Source: Gammaproteobacteria bacterium (GTDB lineage: Bacteria > Pseudomonadota > Gammaproteobacteria > Steroidobacterales > GCA-2729495). From it: a stretch of 40,014 nt of DNA. The number at the start of each line of letters is the position of its first letter. The stretch's first letter is position 1. The stretch is taken from positions 1-40,014 of the forward strand of contig SHZI01000015.1 of the NCBI GenBank assembly GCA_009692345.1, read 5' to 3'. Positions 8,390 through 16,447 of the stretch are shown in pieces. Under the pieces are notes generated by a model. That model was not told the DNA's origin. It worked only from the letters and a program-made list of their open reading frames with translations, and searched no databases. The position numbers were made by a program, and so were the translations under genes.

Positions 8390-9757
8390 CTAGTGCGCGC
8401 CGACACCCAGCATGCTGGAGGAGCGGGCTTCCGTCGGATCGATTCTCACTGGCCGGCCACTGCGCAGCCAGACAGCAAGCGCGAAGGTGAAAGCGGCCAG
8501 GTTCGCCAGGCCGACCAGAATGATCGGGCCTGAGATCCGCCAGTAGTCGAACAGAAAGCCCCCGACGAAGCTCGTAACGAGGATGCCCACCGAGCCACAG
8601 AAACCAGCCAGGCCGATCACGGAGCCCCGGACATTCACGGGAGTCTCCTGGCCCAGCAAGCCGGTGACCGACAGGATCACGCTCATCTGACCGATACCCA
8701 CCAGCACGCAGCCCAGGTAGCCGATGGGCGAGAACGGGTGTTCCTGCAGGCCAAGCAGCGTATAGCCCACGGCGCCCAGTAAGAGGGCGCCCACGACACA
8801 GGCGAGGCGGTGAAAGCGATCGATGAGCCACCCCGCCACGGGCGCCCACAGCAGGGCCGTGCCCTGGATGAGCGCAAACATGAGGCCGGCCTTCGCCAGC
8901 GCCTCGGGCCCATCGAGGCCCTCATCCCGCGCGACGCGCTGCAGCCACAGGGACACGAACGTGGCCACGAGCGTCAGGTCCGCCCGGGAAATAAACGAGC
9001 CCGCATAGCAGACCAGCAGCTTGGGATTCTCCCGGCCCTGCTGAATGCCAATCTCGATGACCCGACGCAGGCTTAACCGGGCACTGACGCCGGTTGGCGT
9101 TCCGCCCTTAAGGCCCCACTGCATCATCAGCGCCGTAAACGCCGCTAAACCGGCCATGACAAACAACATGTACCGCCCGGCATCCGCGCTGCTCAGCCCC
9201 TGAGCCTGAAAGACCGCTGGGAGCGCCGCAAAAAGCGCTGTGGCCAGGCCAATACCGAGGCCATTAAGCACACCACCGGCACCCGCCAGCTTGCCCCGGG
9301 ACCCTTCGGCGGGGTAGTCGGCCGCCGTGACGGCGATCATCACACCAACGCCAGCCAGTCCAATAGCGTAGATGAACCGGCCCACATAGAGATCCGCGAT
9401 GCTGTTGGCCAGACCGTAAACGGCGAAGCCCGCACCGGCGATCAGCGTGCCTGCCGCGTAGATCGGGCGGCGGCCGACCCGGTCAGACAGTCCACCCGCG
9501 AAACTCACCAGGAGCAGCACCACGATTTCGTGCATGGTGATGAGCAGGCCAGTAACCTGCCCGTGCTTCTCCGGGGGTATGCCGATGATCTCGGTCAGGA
9601 CATAAGGCTGGGAGAAGCTGAGAAAGCTGATGACCGGCATGATGGCCATGCAGACATATAAGTAGGTCCAGGCGTTGCGCCCGGTCATGCCCGTGGCGAA
9701 TTCGATGGGTCCAAGCCGGTAGCCGGGCGCGGCGGCGGCAGACAGTGTGTTGCTCAA
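8390..9757 (-). CDS. MFS transporter
   Basis: About 455 residues with roughly 12 transmembrane segments. The MFS signature GGLSDRVGRRPIYAAG lies in the loop between helices 2 and 3, and a related motif, GWLIDRFHRLACVVG, occurs in the second half. The substrate is unknown, but coupling to an LLM oxidoreductase suggests uptake of its substrate or export of a product. TTG 9757 is chosen because it has GGAG about 9 bases upstream and yields a short cytoplasmic N-terminus; an in-frame ATG at 9832 would add 25 residues that look non-coding. The first gene of the leftward arm of the divergent catabolic-looking cluster. Confidence 0.87.
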   Translation of the reverse strand: MSNTLSAAAAPGYRLGPIEFATGMTGRNAWTYLYVCMAIMPVISFLSFSQPYVLTEIIGIPPEKHGQVTGLLITMHEIVVLLLVSFAGGLSDRVGRRPIYAAGTLIAGAGFAVYGLANSIADLYVGRFIYAIGLAGVGVMIAVTAADYPAEGSRGKLAGAGGVLNGLGIGLATALFAALPAVFQAQGLSSADAGRYMLFVMAGLAAFTALMMQWGLKGGTPTGVSARLSLRRVIEIGIQQGRENPKLLVCYAGSFISRADLTLVATFVSLWLQRVARDEGLDGPEALAKAGLMFALIQGTALLWAPVAGWLIDRFHRLACVVGALLLGAVGYTLLGLQEHPFSPIGYLGCVLVGIGQMSVILSVTGLLGQETPVNVRGSVIGLAGFCGSVGILVTSFVGGFLFDYWRISGPIILVGLANLAAFTFALAVWLRSGRPVRIDPTEARSSSMLGVGAH

Positions 9758-9836
9758 GGTTCTGGTCTCCGTGTCCGCAGCAGGGTCAGGGGTGCTGGGC
9801 GGAGTATGGCGCAGGAGTCCCCGGGCCCGCACAGGG

Positions 9837-9854
9837 GTTACAGTTTGTTACAGT
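9837..9854. promoter_or_regulatory. Phased direct repeat in a divergent promoter region (possible operator)
   Basis: GTTACAGT occurs at 9837-9844 and again at 9847-9854, one helical turn apart, in the 147-base gap between the MFS gene and the flavin protein gene at 9905. A GATAAA hexamer at 9872-9877 could be a -10 for the rightward genes. No regulator gene is adjacent. The repeat itself is visible; the operator role is inference. Confidence 0.4.
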
Positions 9855-9904
9855 CACCCGTCCGGTGCGCGGATAAAGTTTCGCCAGCTGTCAGGAGAAT
9901 GCTC

Positions 9905-10741
9905 ATGAAGAAAGAAGCCAAGATCCGCCCCTTCTGGTACTCGGACGTCTGGCTGTTCCCGAAGCTCATTACGATCGTCACGAGCCTCGACAAGGACGGC
10001 AAGGTCAACGCGGCGCCCTACTCCCACATCATGCAGTACGACGTGATGACAAAGAACCCGCGCATGATCATCGGCTTTCGCCAGGACTCCCACACGTTCC
10101 AGAACATCTGTGCAACGAAAGAGTTCGTGGTCAATTGCCCAACCGCGGACTATCTGGACGACATGATGGAGACGGCGCGCTTCTATCCCGAAGGCGTCAA
10201 CGAACTGGACCACACGCGCTTCACGATGATTCCCTCCCTGCACGTGAAGCCGCCCACCATCGAGCAGTGCCCGCAGATCGCCGAGTGTGTCGCCGAAGAG
10301 ATCGTCAGGCTCGACAAGAGCAGCGGCATCGTGATTGCGCAGATCAAGGCGCTGGTCTTTGACGAAGAACTCATCGAGATGGGCCGTGAAGACCGCATCC
10401 GCAAGATGAACCTGCCCATCGGCCTGGGCGATGAAGACCGCCAGGACTACTTCCACACCACCATCGGCGGCCATCTGTCCGTACACCAGCTGGGTGAAGC
10501 CCCCGGCTCCACCAGGGGCAGTGAAGTGCGGCTGAGCATGGCCTGGGATGCAGACGCCCTCCAGTCCCTGATGACCATCCCGCCCATGGTGCGCAAGATG
10601 GTGACGGACCAGACCGAGGAGTACTGCAAGTCCAGGGGTGACGACAAGGTGACCAAGGCCCGGATGGATGCCCACGCCGTGGAGCAGGGCATGACGCCGG
10701 AGCTGATGGAACGGTTCCAGAAGAAGAAAAAGACGGCCTGA
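9905..10741 (+). CDS. Flavin reductase-like (FMN-binding split barrel) protein, first copy
   Basis: 278 residues. An FMN-binding split barrel of the DIM6/NTAB or flavin-reductase-like group, seen in FPKLITIVTSLDKDGKVNAAPYS, then PRMIIGFRQDSHTFQNI and the strand TKEFVVNCPTADY. A C-terminal extension of about 90 residues makes it longer than the usual 160-200-residue reductases. Proteins of this family either supply reduced flavin to partner monooxygenases or act directly as flavin oxidoreductases. ATG 9905 has AGGAG seven bases upstream; ATG 9899 and the long upstream frame are less likely. First gene of a rightward set with an alpha/beta hydrolase, an LLM enzyme and a second split-barrel protein. 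Confidence 0.85.
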   Translation: MKKEAKIRPFWYSDVWLFPKLITIVTSLDKDGKVNAAPYSHIMQYDVMTKNPRMIIGFRQDSHTFQNICATKEFVVNCPTADYLDDMMETARFYPEGVNELDHTRFTMIPSLHVKPPTIEQCPQIAECVAEEIVRLDKSSGIVIAQIKALVFDEELIEMGREDRIRKMNLPIGLGDEDRQDYFHTTIGGHLSVHQLGEAPGSTRGSEVRLSMAWDADALQSLMTIPPMVRKMVTDQTEEYCKSRGDDKVTKARMDAHAVEQGMTPELMERFQKKKKTA

Positions 10742-10784
10742 TACGGCCGGCTCTGATCAAGCCTGACTAAGGGGAGAGGCGGTT

Positions 10785-11726
10785 ATGACCGTAGGGCGTT
10801 TCATCGTCCGTAGCCTGGGTGTGCTGGCGGTACTGGGCGTCGTCGGCCTCGGTATAGCCCTGTGGGCCTACCGGGATATTCCGGCCGCTGAACTGGAGGC
10901 CCGTTACGCCGGGCCCACCTCGCGCTTTATCAACATCGATGGTGTCCGGATGCACTACCGGGATGAGGGCACGGGCCCTGTCGTGGTGCTGTTCCACGCC
11001 AATTTCTCCAACCTGATCGACTGGGATCCCTGGGTCGAGGCGCTCAAGGACCAGTACCGGGTGGTGCGGGTCGACATGACCAGCCACGGCCTCACCGGCC
11101 CCGACCCGACGGGTGACTACACGCTGCCCCGGACGCTGGAACTGACCGAACGCTTGCTTGACGCGCTCGGGATTGAGAAAGCGACGCTGGGTGGCACGTC
11201 GCTGGGCGGCACCGTGGCGATTCACTACACCGCCCGCCATCCGGAACGCGTCGAACGGTTGATCCTCCTCAGCCCCGGCTCACTGGAGGGCAAGGAGAAG
11301 ATGGCGCGCGGCACCGTGCCGAAGGCCGGTTACGTGCTCAAGTACATCATGCCCCGGGCGCTGCCGGAGTTCATGCTCCGCAGCGGCTTCGGCGACCCGT
11401 CACAGCTGCCGGAGGCCCTCGTCGACCGCTGGTACGACCTGTGGATGCGGGAAGGCCAGCGGGAAGCGCAGCTCGACCGCCTGTCCCAGTACGTCGCCGG
11501 CGATATCGAGGGACTGATTCGTTCCATTCGCGTGCCGGTGCTCCTCCTCTGGGGAGAAGCCAACTCCACGGCCGTCTTTGCCCAGTCGGTCGAATTCCGG
11601 GAACTGCTCCACGACACCCCGTCCCTGACCTTCATCAGCTATCCGGGAGTGGGCCACATGGCCGTCGAGGAAGCGGGACCGAGAATCGGCAAGGATGTGC
11701 GGGCCTGGCTGGATAAGCCGATCTGA
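10785..11726 (+). CDS. Membrane-anchored alpha/beta hydrolase
   Basis: 313 residues. An N-terminal hydrophobic segment (about 10-27) is probably an uncleaved anchor or signal, placing the enzyme outside the cytoplasm. The hydrolase fold shows VVLFHANFSN in the oxyanion-hole loop (usually HG), the nucleophile elbow GGTSLGGTVAIHY and the catalytic His in GVGHMAVEEAG. The usual acid after strand 6 (WGxxD) reads WGEANSTAVF, with Asn at the expected Asp position; the neighbouring Glu or an acid elsewhere would have to serve. AGGGGAGAGG precedes the ATG. Its last base is shared with the ATG of the next gene (TGATG), so translation is coupled to the LLM enzyme. A natural substrate would be an ester or lactone formed by the oxygenase, but this is inference. 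Confidence 0.87.
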   Translation: MTVGRFIVRSLGVLAVLGVVGLGIALWAYRDIPAAELEARYAGPTSRFINIDGVRMHYRDEGTGPVVVLFHANFSNLIDWDPWVEALKDQYRVVRVDMTSHGLTGPDPTGDYTLPRTLELTERLLDALGIEKATLGGTSLGGTVAIHYTARHPERVERLILLSPGSLEGKEKMARGTVPKAGYVLKYIMPRALPEFMLRSGFGDPSQLPEALVDRWYDLWMREGQREAQLDRLSQYVAGDIEGLIRSIRVPVLLLWGEANSTAVFAQSVEFRELLHDTPSLTFISYPGVGHMAVEEAGPRIGKDVRAWLDKPI

Positions 11727-12736
11727 TGCGCGTCGACGTCATCCTCTCGCCGGACACCTCGCCGGGTGAGGTGCGCGAGCTCGGCCTGCTGGCTGAAGGC
11801 TATGGCATCAACGCCGTGTGGAGCTCCAATTACCCCTCCTCCCGGGACCCGTTTCTCACTCTGGCCCCGCTGGCCCTTTCCTCAACGCACATCCGGCTCG
11901 GCCCACTGGTCATCACGGCCTATGAGCAGCATCCCTTCAAGACCGCCAAGGCGCTGGCCACGCTCAATGAGCTGTGCCACGGCCGCGCCAACATCCTGAT
12001 CGGGGGCCCCACCGGCGTGAATGCCGCCATGGGCATGGGTGTGGAGCGCATGGTGGGGCGGGTGCGGGAGAGTGTGGAGGTCGTCAAGGCGGCAGGCCCC
12101 GCCCAGCCGCTCAACTACAAGGGCAAGATCTTTCAGGTCTGGAACTACCAGCCCACCTGGGCCACCGACACCCCGCCGCGCATCTACGTGGGCGCCAACA
12201 AACCCCAGATGATGCGCATGGCTGCCGGCGTGGCGGACCACATCATGGTCGGTGACCCCCTGCCCCGCCGCTTCGCCAGCACCCTGGCGATGCTCGACGG
12301 GTTTCTGGCGGAGGCGGGCCGCACGCGCCAGCAGGTCAACATCAGCGGCCTGGTCGCCTGGCACGTCAAGGCGGACCGGGCCGAGTCGATGACCGAGGCG
12401 CGCCAGCAGCTCGCCCTGCGGGGCATGCTGGATACCTGGTACCTGGAGGAGTTCCTGACCCCGGACGAATGCAGCCTCGTCGACAGAAACCGCAACGCGT
12501 TCTTCAAGGCCTACAAGGACCGGAGTGGCGTCGTGCCGGGCGTGCCGGAGGCCGTGCTGCAGAAACTGGTGGACCACCTGAGCCTGGCCGGCACGCCCGC
12601 CGATCTCGACCAGCATATCGAGCGGCTTCTCGCGCTCGGGCGGCTGGGACTGAACGAGGTGGCGCTGAAGCTTCACGACGACCAGGCGGCCGCCATCCGC
12701 CTCATCGGCGAGCGGGTCGTCCCCGCTCTTCATTAG
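11726..12736 (+). CDS. LLM-class flavin-dependent oxidoreductase (second copy)
   Basis: 336 residues with luciferase-like features: VDVILSPDTSPGEVRELGLL at the N-terminus, IRLGPLVITAYEQHPFKTAK, then ANILIGGPTGVNAAMGMGVE and PRIYVGANKPQMMRMAAGVA. It is clearly divergent from the LLM enzyme encoded at 7318-8352 and is not a recent duplicate. Cofactor (FMNH2 or F420H2) and substrate cannot be deduced. The ATG overlaps the stop of the alpha/beta hydrolase by one base, and a split-barrel flavin protein follows after 29 bases. This suggests a two-component monooxygenase or dehydrogenase with dedicated partners. Confidence 0.87.
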   Translation: MRVDVILSPDTSPGEVRELGLLAEGYGINAVWSSNYPSSRDPFLTLAPLALSSTHIRLGPLVITAYEQHPFKTAKALATLNELCHGRANILIGGPTGVNAAMGMGVERMVGRVRESVEVVKAAGPAQPLNYKGKIFQVWNYQPTWATDTPPRIYVGANKPQMMRMAAGVADHIMVGDPLPRRFASTLAMLDGFLAEAGRTRQQVNISGLVAWHVKADRAESMTEARQQLALRGMLDTWYLEEFLTPDECSLVDRNRNAFFKAYKDRSGVVPGVPEAVLQKLVDHLSLAGTPADLDQHIERLLALGRLGLNEVALKLHDDQAAAIRLIGERVVPALH

Positions 12737-12765
12737 CCACCGGCACCGGAACAAGGCCAGAACAG

Positions 12766-13629
12766 ATGCCCCCCGATAATGTCCCCGACGACTTCGTCGC
12801 CAGCCCCCTGCGGGACAACTGGTACCAGTCCAGTTCGTTCTATGGCTCGTCCTTCGCGCTCATCACGTCCGTGGACGAGACGGGCGTGACGAACATCGGC
12901 CCCTATCAGCTGAGCTTCCCCTTCGAGGTCATCAAGCGGCGGTCCTGGATGGTAATCAGCAGGCCAAGTTCCAACACGGTCGCCAACGTGCGGCGCAACC
13001 TGAAGTGCGCCCTCAATTTTGTCGAGTACGACCGGGCGCAGATCGAGACCATCCTGAAATTTGGCTATCCGGGGCAGACAACCGCGGAGAAGACGGCCTA
13101 CAACACCTTCACGCTGGTCGACAGTGCGACGCCCGGCCGGACCGGTCCGGGCATGCCCCAGATCATCAAGGAGGCCTATCAGGTTTTCGAATGCACGCTG
13201 GATGTGGAGAGAATCGCAGCCAACCCGATCCTCCGGGACTCGCCCTCGGCCCACCTGCTGCTGAACATCGACAACATCCTCGTCAAATCGCGCTGGAAAA
13301 GCCTGATCGACGGCAGTGGCGACGAGATGCCCCGCGTGCCCCTGACCTACGGCTTCCGGGGCGGAGCGACGTTCTGGTTTGGCGAAGCGCAGCCCGCCTA
13401 CAAGCTGCCAATCCCGGACCTGGGGATGCGCCACGAGGTGGTGCACTACGAGGCGAACCGGCTGGATGACGTCGTGCGCTTCACGCTGGACGCTTCGAAG
13501 ACTCTCACGGGCATTCCCCGCCCGTTCCTCCGCCAGGTGCTGGAAGGGATCGTGCGCCAGGCGAAGGCGCGGGGCGTGACCGAAGTGAACCCGGAGTTTC
13601 TCGCCGCGCTTAACAAGAAGAGCGGCTAG
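12766..13629 (+). CDS. Flavin reductase-like (FMN-binding split barrel) protein, second copy
   Basis: 287 residues. Split-barrel features are SSFYGSSFALITSVDETG, NIGPYQLSFPFE, and the strand RRNLKCALNFVEYDRAQIE. Like the copy at 9905 it carries a long C-terminal part, ending in helices (FLRQVLEGIVRQAKARG). The two copies share the fold but little obvious identity. The frame is open far upstream into the LLM gene, but ATG 12766 is the first codon with family-like sequence following and lies just after the LLM stop; the ribosome site is weak (AGAACAG). Last gene of the rightward cluster. Confidence 0.85.
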   Translation: MPPDNVPDDFVASPLRDNWYQSSSFYGSSFALITSVDETGVTNIGPYQLSFPFEVIKRRSWMVISRPSSNTVANVRRNLKCALNFVEYDRAQIETILKFGYPGQTTAEKTAYNTFTLVDSATPGRTGPGMPQIIKEAYQVFECTLDVERIAANPILRDSPSAHLLLNIDNILVKSRWKSLIDGSGDEMPRVPLTYGFRGGATFWFGEAQPAYKLPIPDLGMRHEVVHYEANRLDDVVRFTLDASKTLTGIPRPFLRQVLEGIVRQAKARGVTEVNPEFLAALNKKSG

Positions 13630-13665
13630 CCGCTCTCCTGCATTTCGTTGGTGCCGGGCTGCTCC

Positions 13666-13980
13666 CTAGCGCGGCAGGCCCCGAACCGCTGCCACCTCGG
13701 TCGGCAGCCGCTGAATTTTCGGCCGACGCTTCTTCTGGGCGTGCCACAGATCATAGGCAGACTGCATCAGCAACCAGGATTCAGCCGAGCCGCCCAGCGC
13801 GGCCGCCAGCCGGATCGCCAGCTCTGCGCTGACAGCAGCCCGCCCATTGACCACTCGGGAGAGCGCCACGCGGGAAACGCCCAGACGGCGGGCGAATTCA
13901 GTGACTGTGATGCCACCCCCAACGCGCAGCACCGTATCCTGAAGAACCTCACCCGGGTGCGGTGGGTTGTGCATTCGCAT
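13666..13980 (-). CDS. higA: HigA-type antitoxin, Xre family
   Basis: 104 residues. HigA-like antitoxin and DNA-binding regulator: NPPHPGEVLQDTVL at the N-terminus, then the helix-turn-helix TVTEFARRLGVSRVALSRVV and SAELAIRLAAALGGSAESWL. It would normally neutralise HigB and repress its own operon. The start ATG 13980 has GAGGGA about 9 bases upstream; ATG 13974 is close by. The upstream toxin frame has lost its C-terminus and stop, so a continuous frame runs from the HigB remnant into this gene (from TTG 14187, 173 codons). The antitoxin looks intact, so it is effectively an orphan. It may still act as a repressor, or cross-react with the complete HigBA at 18.9-19.5 kb. Confidence 0.82.
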   Translation of the reverse strand: MRMHNPPHPGEVLQDTVLRVGGGITVTEFARRLGVSRVALSRVVNGRAAVSAELAIRLAAALGGSAESWLLMQSAYDLWHAQKKRRPKIQRLPTEVAAVRGLPR

Positions 13981-14191
13981 GATGTGCAGTCCCTCAGTAC
14001 CGCCCAATTCCCCCGTCAGGGGGTGGAATCGCCAGCCTGAGAGATCCAGTTCTCCAGGACGTTGTGCTTTGTCGAGCACACCAAGTTGTAGCCGCAACCG
14101 CCGAGCGTGCTTCGGTTGGATACCGGCCTTCGATCCATTCTCGAAGAAACGCCTCAGTCCACGAGTGACGGTCGAGTAAGCGGACAATCAC
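13981..14191 (-). pseudogene. HigB-type toxin remnant
   Basis: The segment encodes RGLRRFFENGSKAGIQ, then HARRLRLQLGVLD and LSGWRFHPLTGEL, the first two thirds of a RelE/HigB mRNA-interferase toxin. Two defects are visible. The natural first codons (GTG at 14191, reading VIVRLL) are in a different frame from the body, implying a one-base indel. The C-terminal third, normally ending in an Asp-Tyr-His-type motif, is deleted so the frame runs into higA. The GTG overlaps the stop of the upstream hydrolase gene (GTGA). A TTG at 14187 could start the body frame, but a truncated toxin is unlikely to be active. Confidence 0.72.
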
Positions 14192-14970
14192 CTCTTTTTC
14201 GCTGGAAACTCCGAGACCAGCCGCACCGCGCCCCGCGCTTCCGTAGCGTGGGTCCGCAGGCCACTGTCGGGTTCCTGCGCGACCAGGTGATCCCGGTAGT
14301 ACTGCACCGGCCAGTAGTGGCCATTGCGGGTAAACGTGGCGCGCTCCGGGTGGGCGGTCACGTCCAGGTTGAACGCCTGGGCGAGGGTTCGGTTGGTGGA
14401 GGGCGCGGGATCGTCGGTGTTGATGACAGCCAGCGCGAAGTCAGCGCAACGGCCGTGCTCGCGGGCACCCCAGCTCCAGTCCACGAAGCCGCGAATCTGA
14501 AAGGGATCGAGCAGCACCATCGTGACCCGGGCAGGGGCCTGCTGGCCCGCCCGCCAGGCCCCGCAGATGGCGTCGGGCATGAAGGTGCCCGAGCTGTGCG
14601 CGATCAGGTGCAGTTCGCGCAACGTGGTAACTCCGGCCAGCGTGGTTCCCAGCCGGCTGCCGATGGCCTGCGCCGTGGCCGCCGCCCGCAGGCGCTGATC
14701 GGACGCGGGGGACCAGCGCACGAACCGCACGGCGGCATCGGGCACGTCCTGATAGCGGGTCTTCAGACGGGTTACGGTCTCCACGAGCAGCGGACTGTCG
14801 GCATCGCCGCTGCCGTGAATCACGAGGACCAGCGTCGAAACGCCGGGGGGCAAGTCGAGCACCGGTGTTGGTGCGGCGACCGGCTGGCGCGCGTAGATCT
14901 CCAGTGCACCGACCACCAGACACACCACCGCGGCCAGCGTCGCGACGATCCGCGGGGCCCTGCCCTTCAC
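14188..14970 (-). CDS. Membrane-anchored alpha/beta hydrolase-fold protein, function unknown
   Basis: 260 residues beginning with a hydrophobic anchor or signal (IVATLAAVVCLVVGALEIYA). The strand STLVLVIHGSGDADSP provides an oxyanion-type HGSG, and LHLIAHSSGTF matches the nucleophile elbow (Ser in HSSG). A late His (RNGHYWPVQYYRDH) could complete the triad. The overall look resembles secreted lipase/esterase-like hypothetical proteins. It starts at GTG 14970, overlapping the stop of the ASCH gene by 4 bases (GTGA). Its own stop overlaps the start of the HigB remnant the same way, so three genes are chained. Substrate unknown. Confidence 0.8.
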   Translation of the reverse strand: MKGRAPRIVATLAAVVCLVVGALEIYARQPVAAPTPVLDLPPGVSTLVLVIHGSGDADSPLLVETVTRLKTRYQDVPDAAVRFVRWSPASDQRLRAAATAQAIGSRLGTTLAGVTTLRELHLIAHSSGTFMPDAICGAWRAGQQAPARVTMVLLDPFQIRGFVDWSWGAREHGRCADFALAVINTDDPAPSTNRTLAQAFNLDVTAHPERATFTRNGHYWPVQYYRDHLVAQEPDSGLRTHATEARGAVRLVSEFPAKKR

Positions 14971-15500
14971 GTCAGGCTATCTGCGACTGGAGGATCTGCC
15001 CCGTACAGCACGTCGAGCTGCTCAACGAGCACGGGCATGTCAGCCGTCACCTGCAGACCGAAGGGCTTGAGCATCCCGTTCCAGTAGCGGGTGTGGAGCG
15101 GCTTCCAGATGGCCAGCGCCCGGACCGGCGGGCCGTCCACGGCCGTATGGCGCTCGTCGAGGGCGCCGAAGGTCACTTCCTCCAGGCCGGTGAGCTGCAC
15201 GAGCAGGCGGGGCTGGCCCAGAAAGTCGATCAGGATGATGGGGTCACCCACCCGGGGCTCCGGCTGGGTCGTGTGCGCGACGATCCAGGGCAACGTGAAG
15301 GAGCCGGTCTTGTCCCCCGCCTCGATAAGGGCCAGCACCTGCTCCGTGCTCTCGTGGTCCAGGCCAATCCAGCGCACCTGGCAGGCGCCCGCCGCAGCGA
15401 GGCGCGGCCGGGCGGCAACGGCAGACTGCCAGAACCGGTCAAGGGTTGCAGCGTCGGGCCGGGCGCAGCCCTCCGGTAGGTAGTTGATTTCGGGCGACAC
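14967..15500 (-). CDS. ASCH-domain protein
   Basis: 177 residues from GTG 15500. The ASCH fold (PUA-like, putative RNA binding or nucleoside amidohydrolase) is suggested by [38 protein letters not shown] and the motif [18 protein letters not shown]. These are followed by [20 protein letters not shown], as in bacterial ASCH proteins related to YqfB-like enzymes. The frame is open for several hundred bases upstream, but the divergent DUF1838 gene starts at 15579 and family-like residues begin near this GTG. A non-ATG start slightly upstream remains possible, since the N-terminal 40 residues look partly signal-like (SPACAAG just before the chosen start). The stop overlaps the next gene by GTGA. 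Confidence 0.78.
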   Translation of the reverse strand: MSPEINYLPEGCARPDAATLDRFWQSAVAARPRLAAAGACQVRWIGLDHESTEQVLALIEAGDKTGSFTLPWIVAHTTQPEPRVGDPIILIDFLGQPRLLVQLTGLEEVTFGALDERHTAVDGPPVRALAIWKPLHTRYWNGMLKPFGLQVTADMPVLVEQLDVLYGADPPVADSLT

Positions 15501-15578
15501 CAGCGTTGTCCCGGCAGCACAGGCAGGGGACTGTAGTATTGCTGCCAGCCCCCCGCAACGCTTCAGGAGACTTAGCCC

Positions 15579-16421
15579 ATGCTCAATCGCAGATCCATCC
15601 TGGCTGGACTCGGGGGCGTCGCCCTTACCGGCACCCTGCGTCCCGCCCGGGCCCTGGGCGGGTCCCCCGCCGGGCTGGATCTGGGCAACCGGCGGGACCT
15701 GCTGACCGCCCTCGCGAGGATGCGGGGCGCCATCGACGAACGCCTGTGCATCGGCTACGTGGTCGGGGCGCGCTATGCAGTCCCGGTCCACAAGGCCATT
15801 CCCATGATGGGGATACTCGCCGGCACCTTCAGCCAGTACCGGCGCATCAGCGCCGATGCCTTCGAATCCCGGGCCCTGGAGATCGCCTATTTCACGGATC
15901 TGGAGACCGGCAAGCTGCTGGAGAAGTGGAAGAACCCGGTTACGGGCGCGACCGTCGACGTGCCGCTGACCCGGATGGGTCCGTCCCGGGTCATCCTTAC
16001 CGCCGACGGGCTGACGGTACCGAAGCTCTCCGGCGAGGCGGCCGGCCTGCAGCTGAAGCACATCTTTCAGCCGCCGGTGAGCGTCGGGGACGACGTCTGG
16101 ATTACGGAACAGATCAACATCGACGGCCCAACCGGGCCCCGGCCCTTCGTCTACAACGAACTCAGCACCTATCACGCCCGCAGGTCCGATCTGGCGGATC
16201 CGCGACTCGCCACCGTGCCCACTCAGGTGCAGTACCAGAGCCTCATTACGTACCGCTCCTGGATGGGTTTCGGGGACACACCCGGGCACACGCTGGCCCG
16301 GGGTGCGGGGACCCGCGCGGCCACCATCGCGGACCTGCCGCCCTACTACGTGGAGCTCACCCGTCGTCTCCACCCCGACGTGCTCAAGGATCCCCTGGCG
16401 CTGCTCGCCACGGCGCCCTGA
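15579..16421 (+). CDS. DUF1838 family protein with Tat-like signal
   Basis: 280 residues. The N-terminus [16 protein letters not shown] has a twin-arginine-like signal. The body matches the DUF1838 pattern: [56 protein letters not shown] and [19 protein letters not shown]. No biochemical role is established for the family; it is frequent in sphingomonads and other aromatic or steroid degraders. It is divergent from the ASCH gene and 26 bases upstream of a glutathione transferase gene, which suggests a joint transcript. An AGGAG lies about 10 bases before the ATG. Confidence 0.87.
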   Translation: MLNRRSILAGLGGVALTGTLRPARALGGSPAGLDLGNRRDLLTALARMRGAIDERLCIGYVVGARYAVPVHKAIPMMGILAGTFSQYRRISADAFESRALEIAYFTDLETGKLLEKWKNPVTGATVDVPLTRMGPSRVILTADGLTVPKLSGEAAGLQLKHIFQPPVSVGDDVWITEQINIDGPTGPRPFVYNELSTYHARRSDLADPRLATVPTQVQYQSLITYRSWMGFGDTPGHTLARGAGTRAATIADLPPYYVELTRRLHPDVLKDPLALLATAP

Positions 16422-16447
16422 CCGCACACTCAAGGACCTGCATCCCC

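Noticed and set aside
12469-12765. Upstream extension of the second split-barrel flavin protein
   Set aside because: It lies inside the LLM gene in another frame and reads as Arg/Gly-rich noise; ATG 12766 fits the family.
15501-16433. Long N-terminal extension of the ASCH frame
   Set aside because: It runs antisense through the DUF1838 gene and is not protein-like; the gene is taken to start near 15500.
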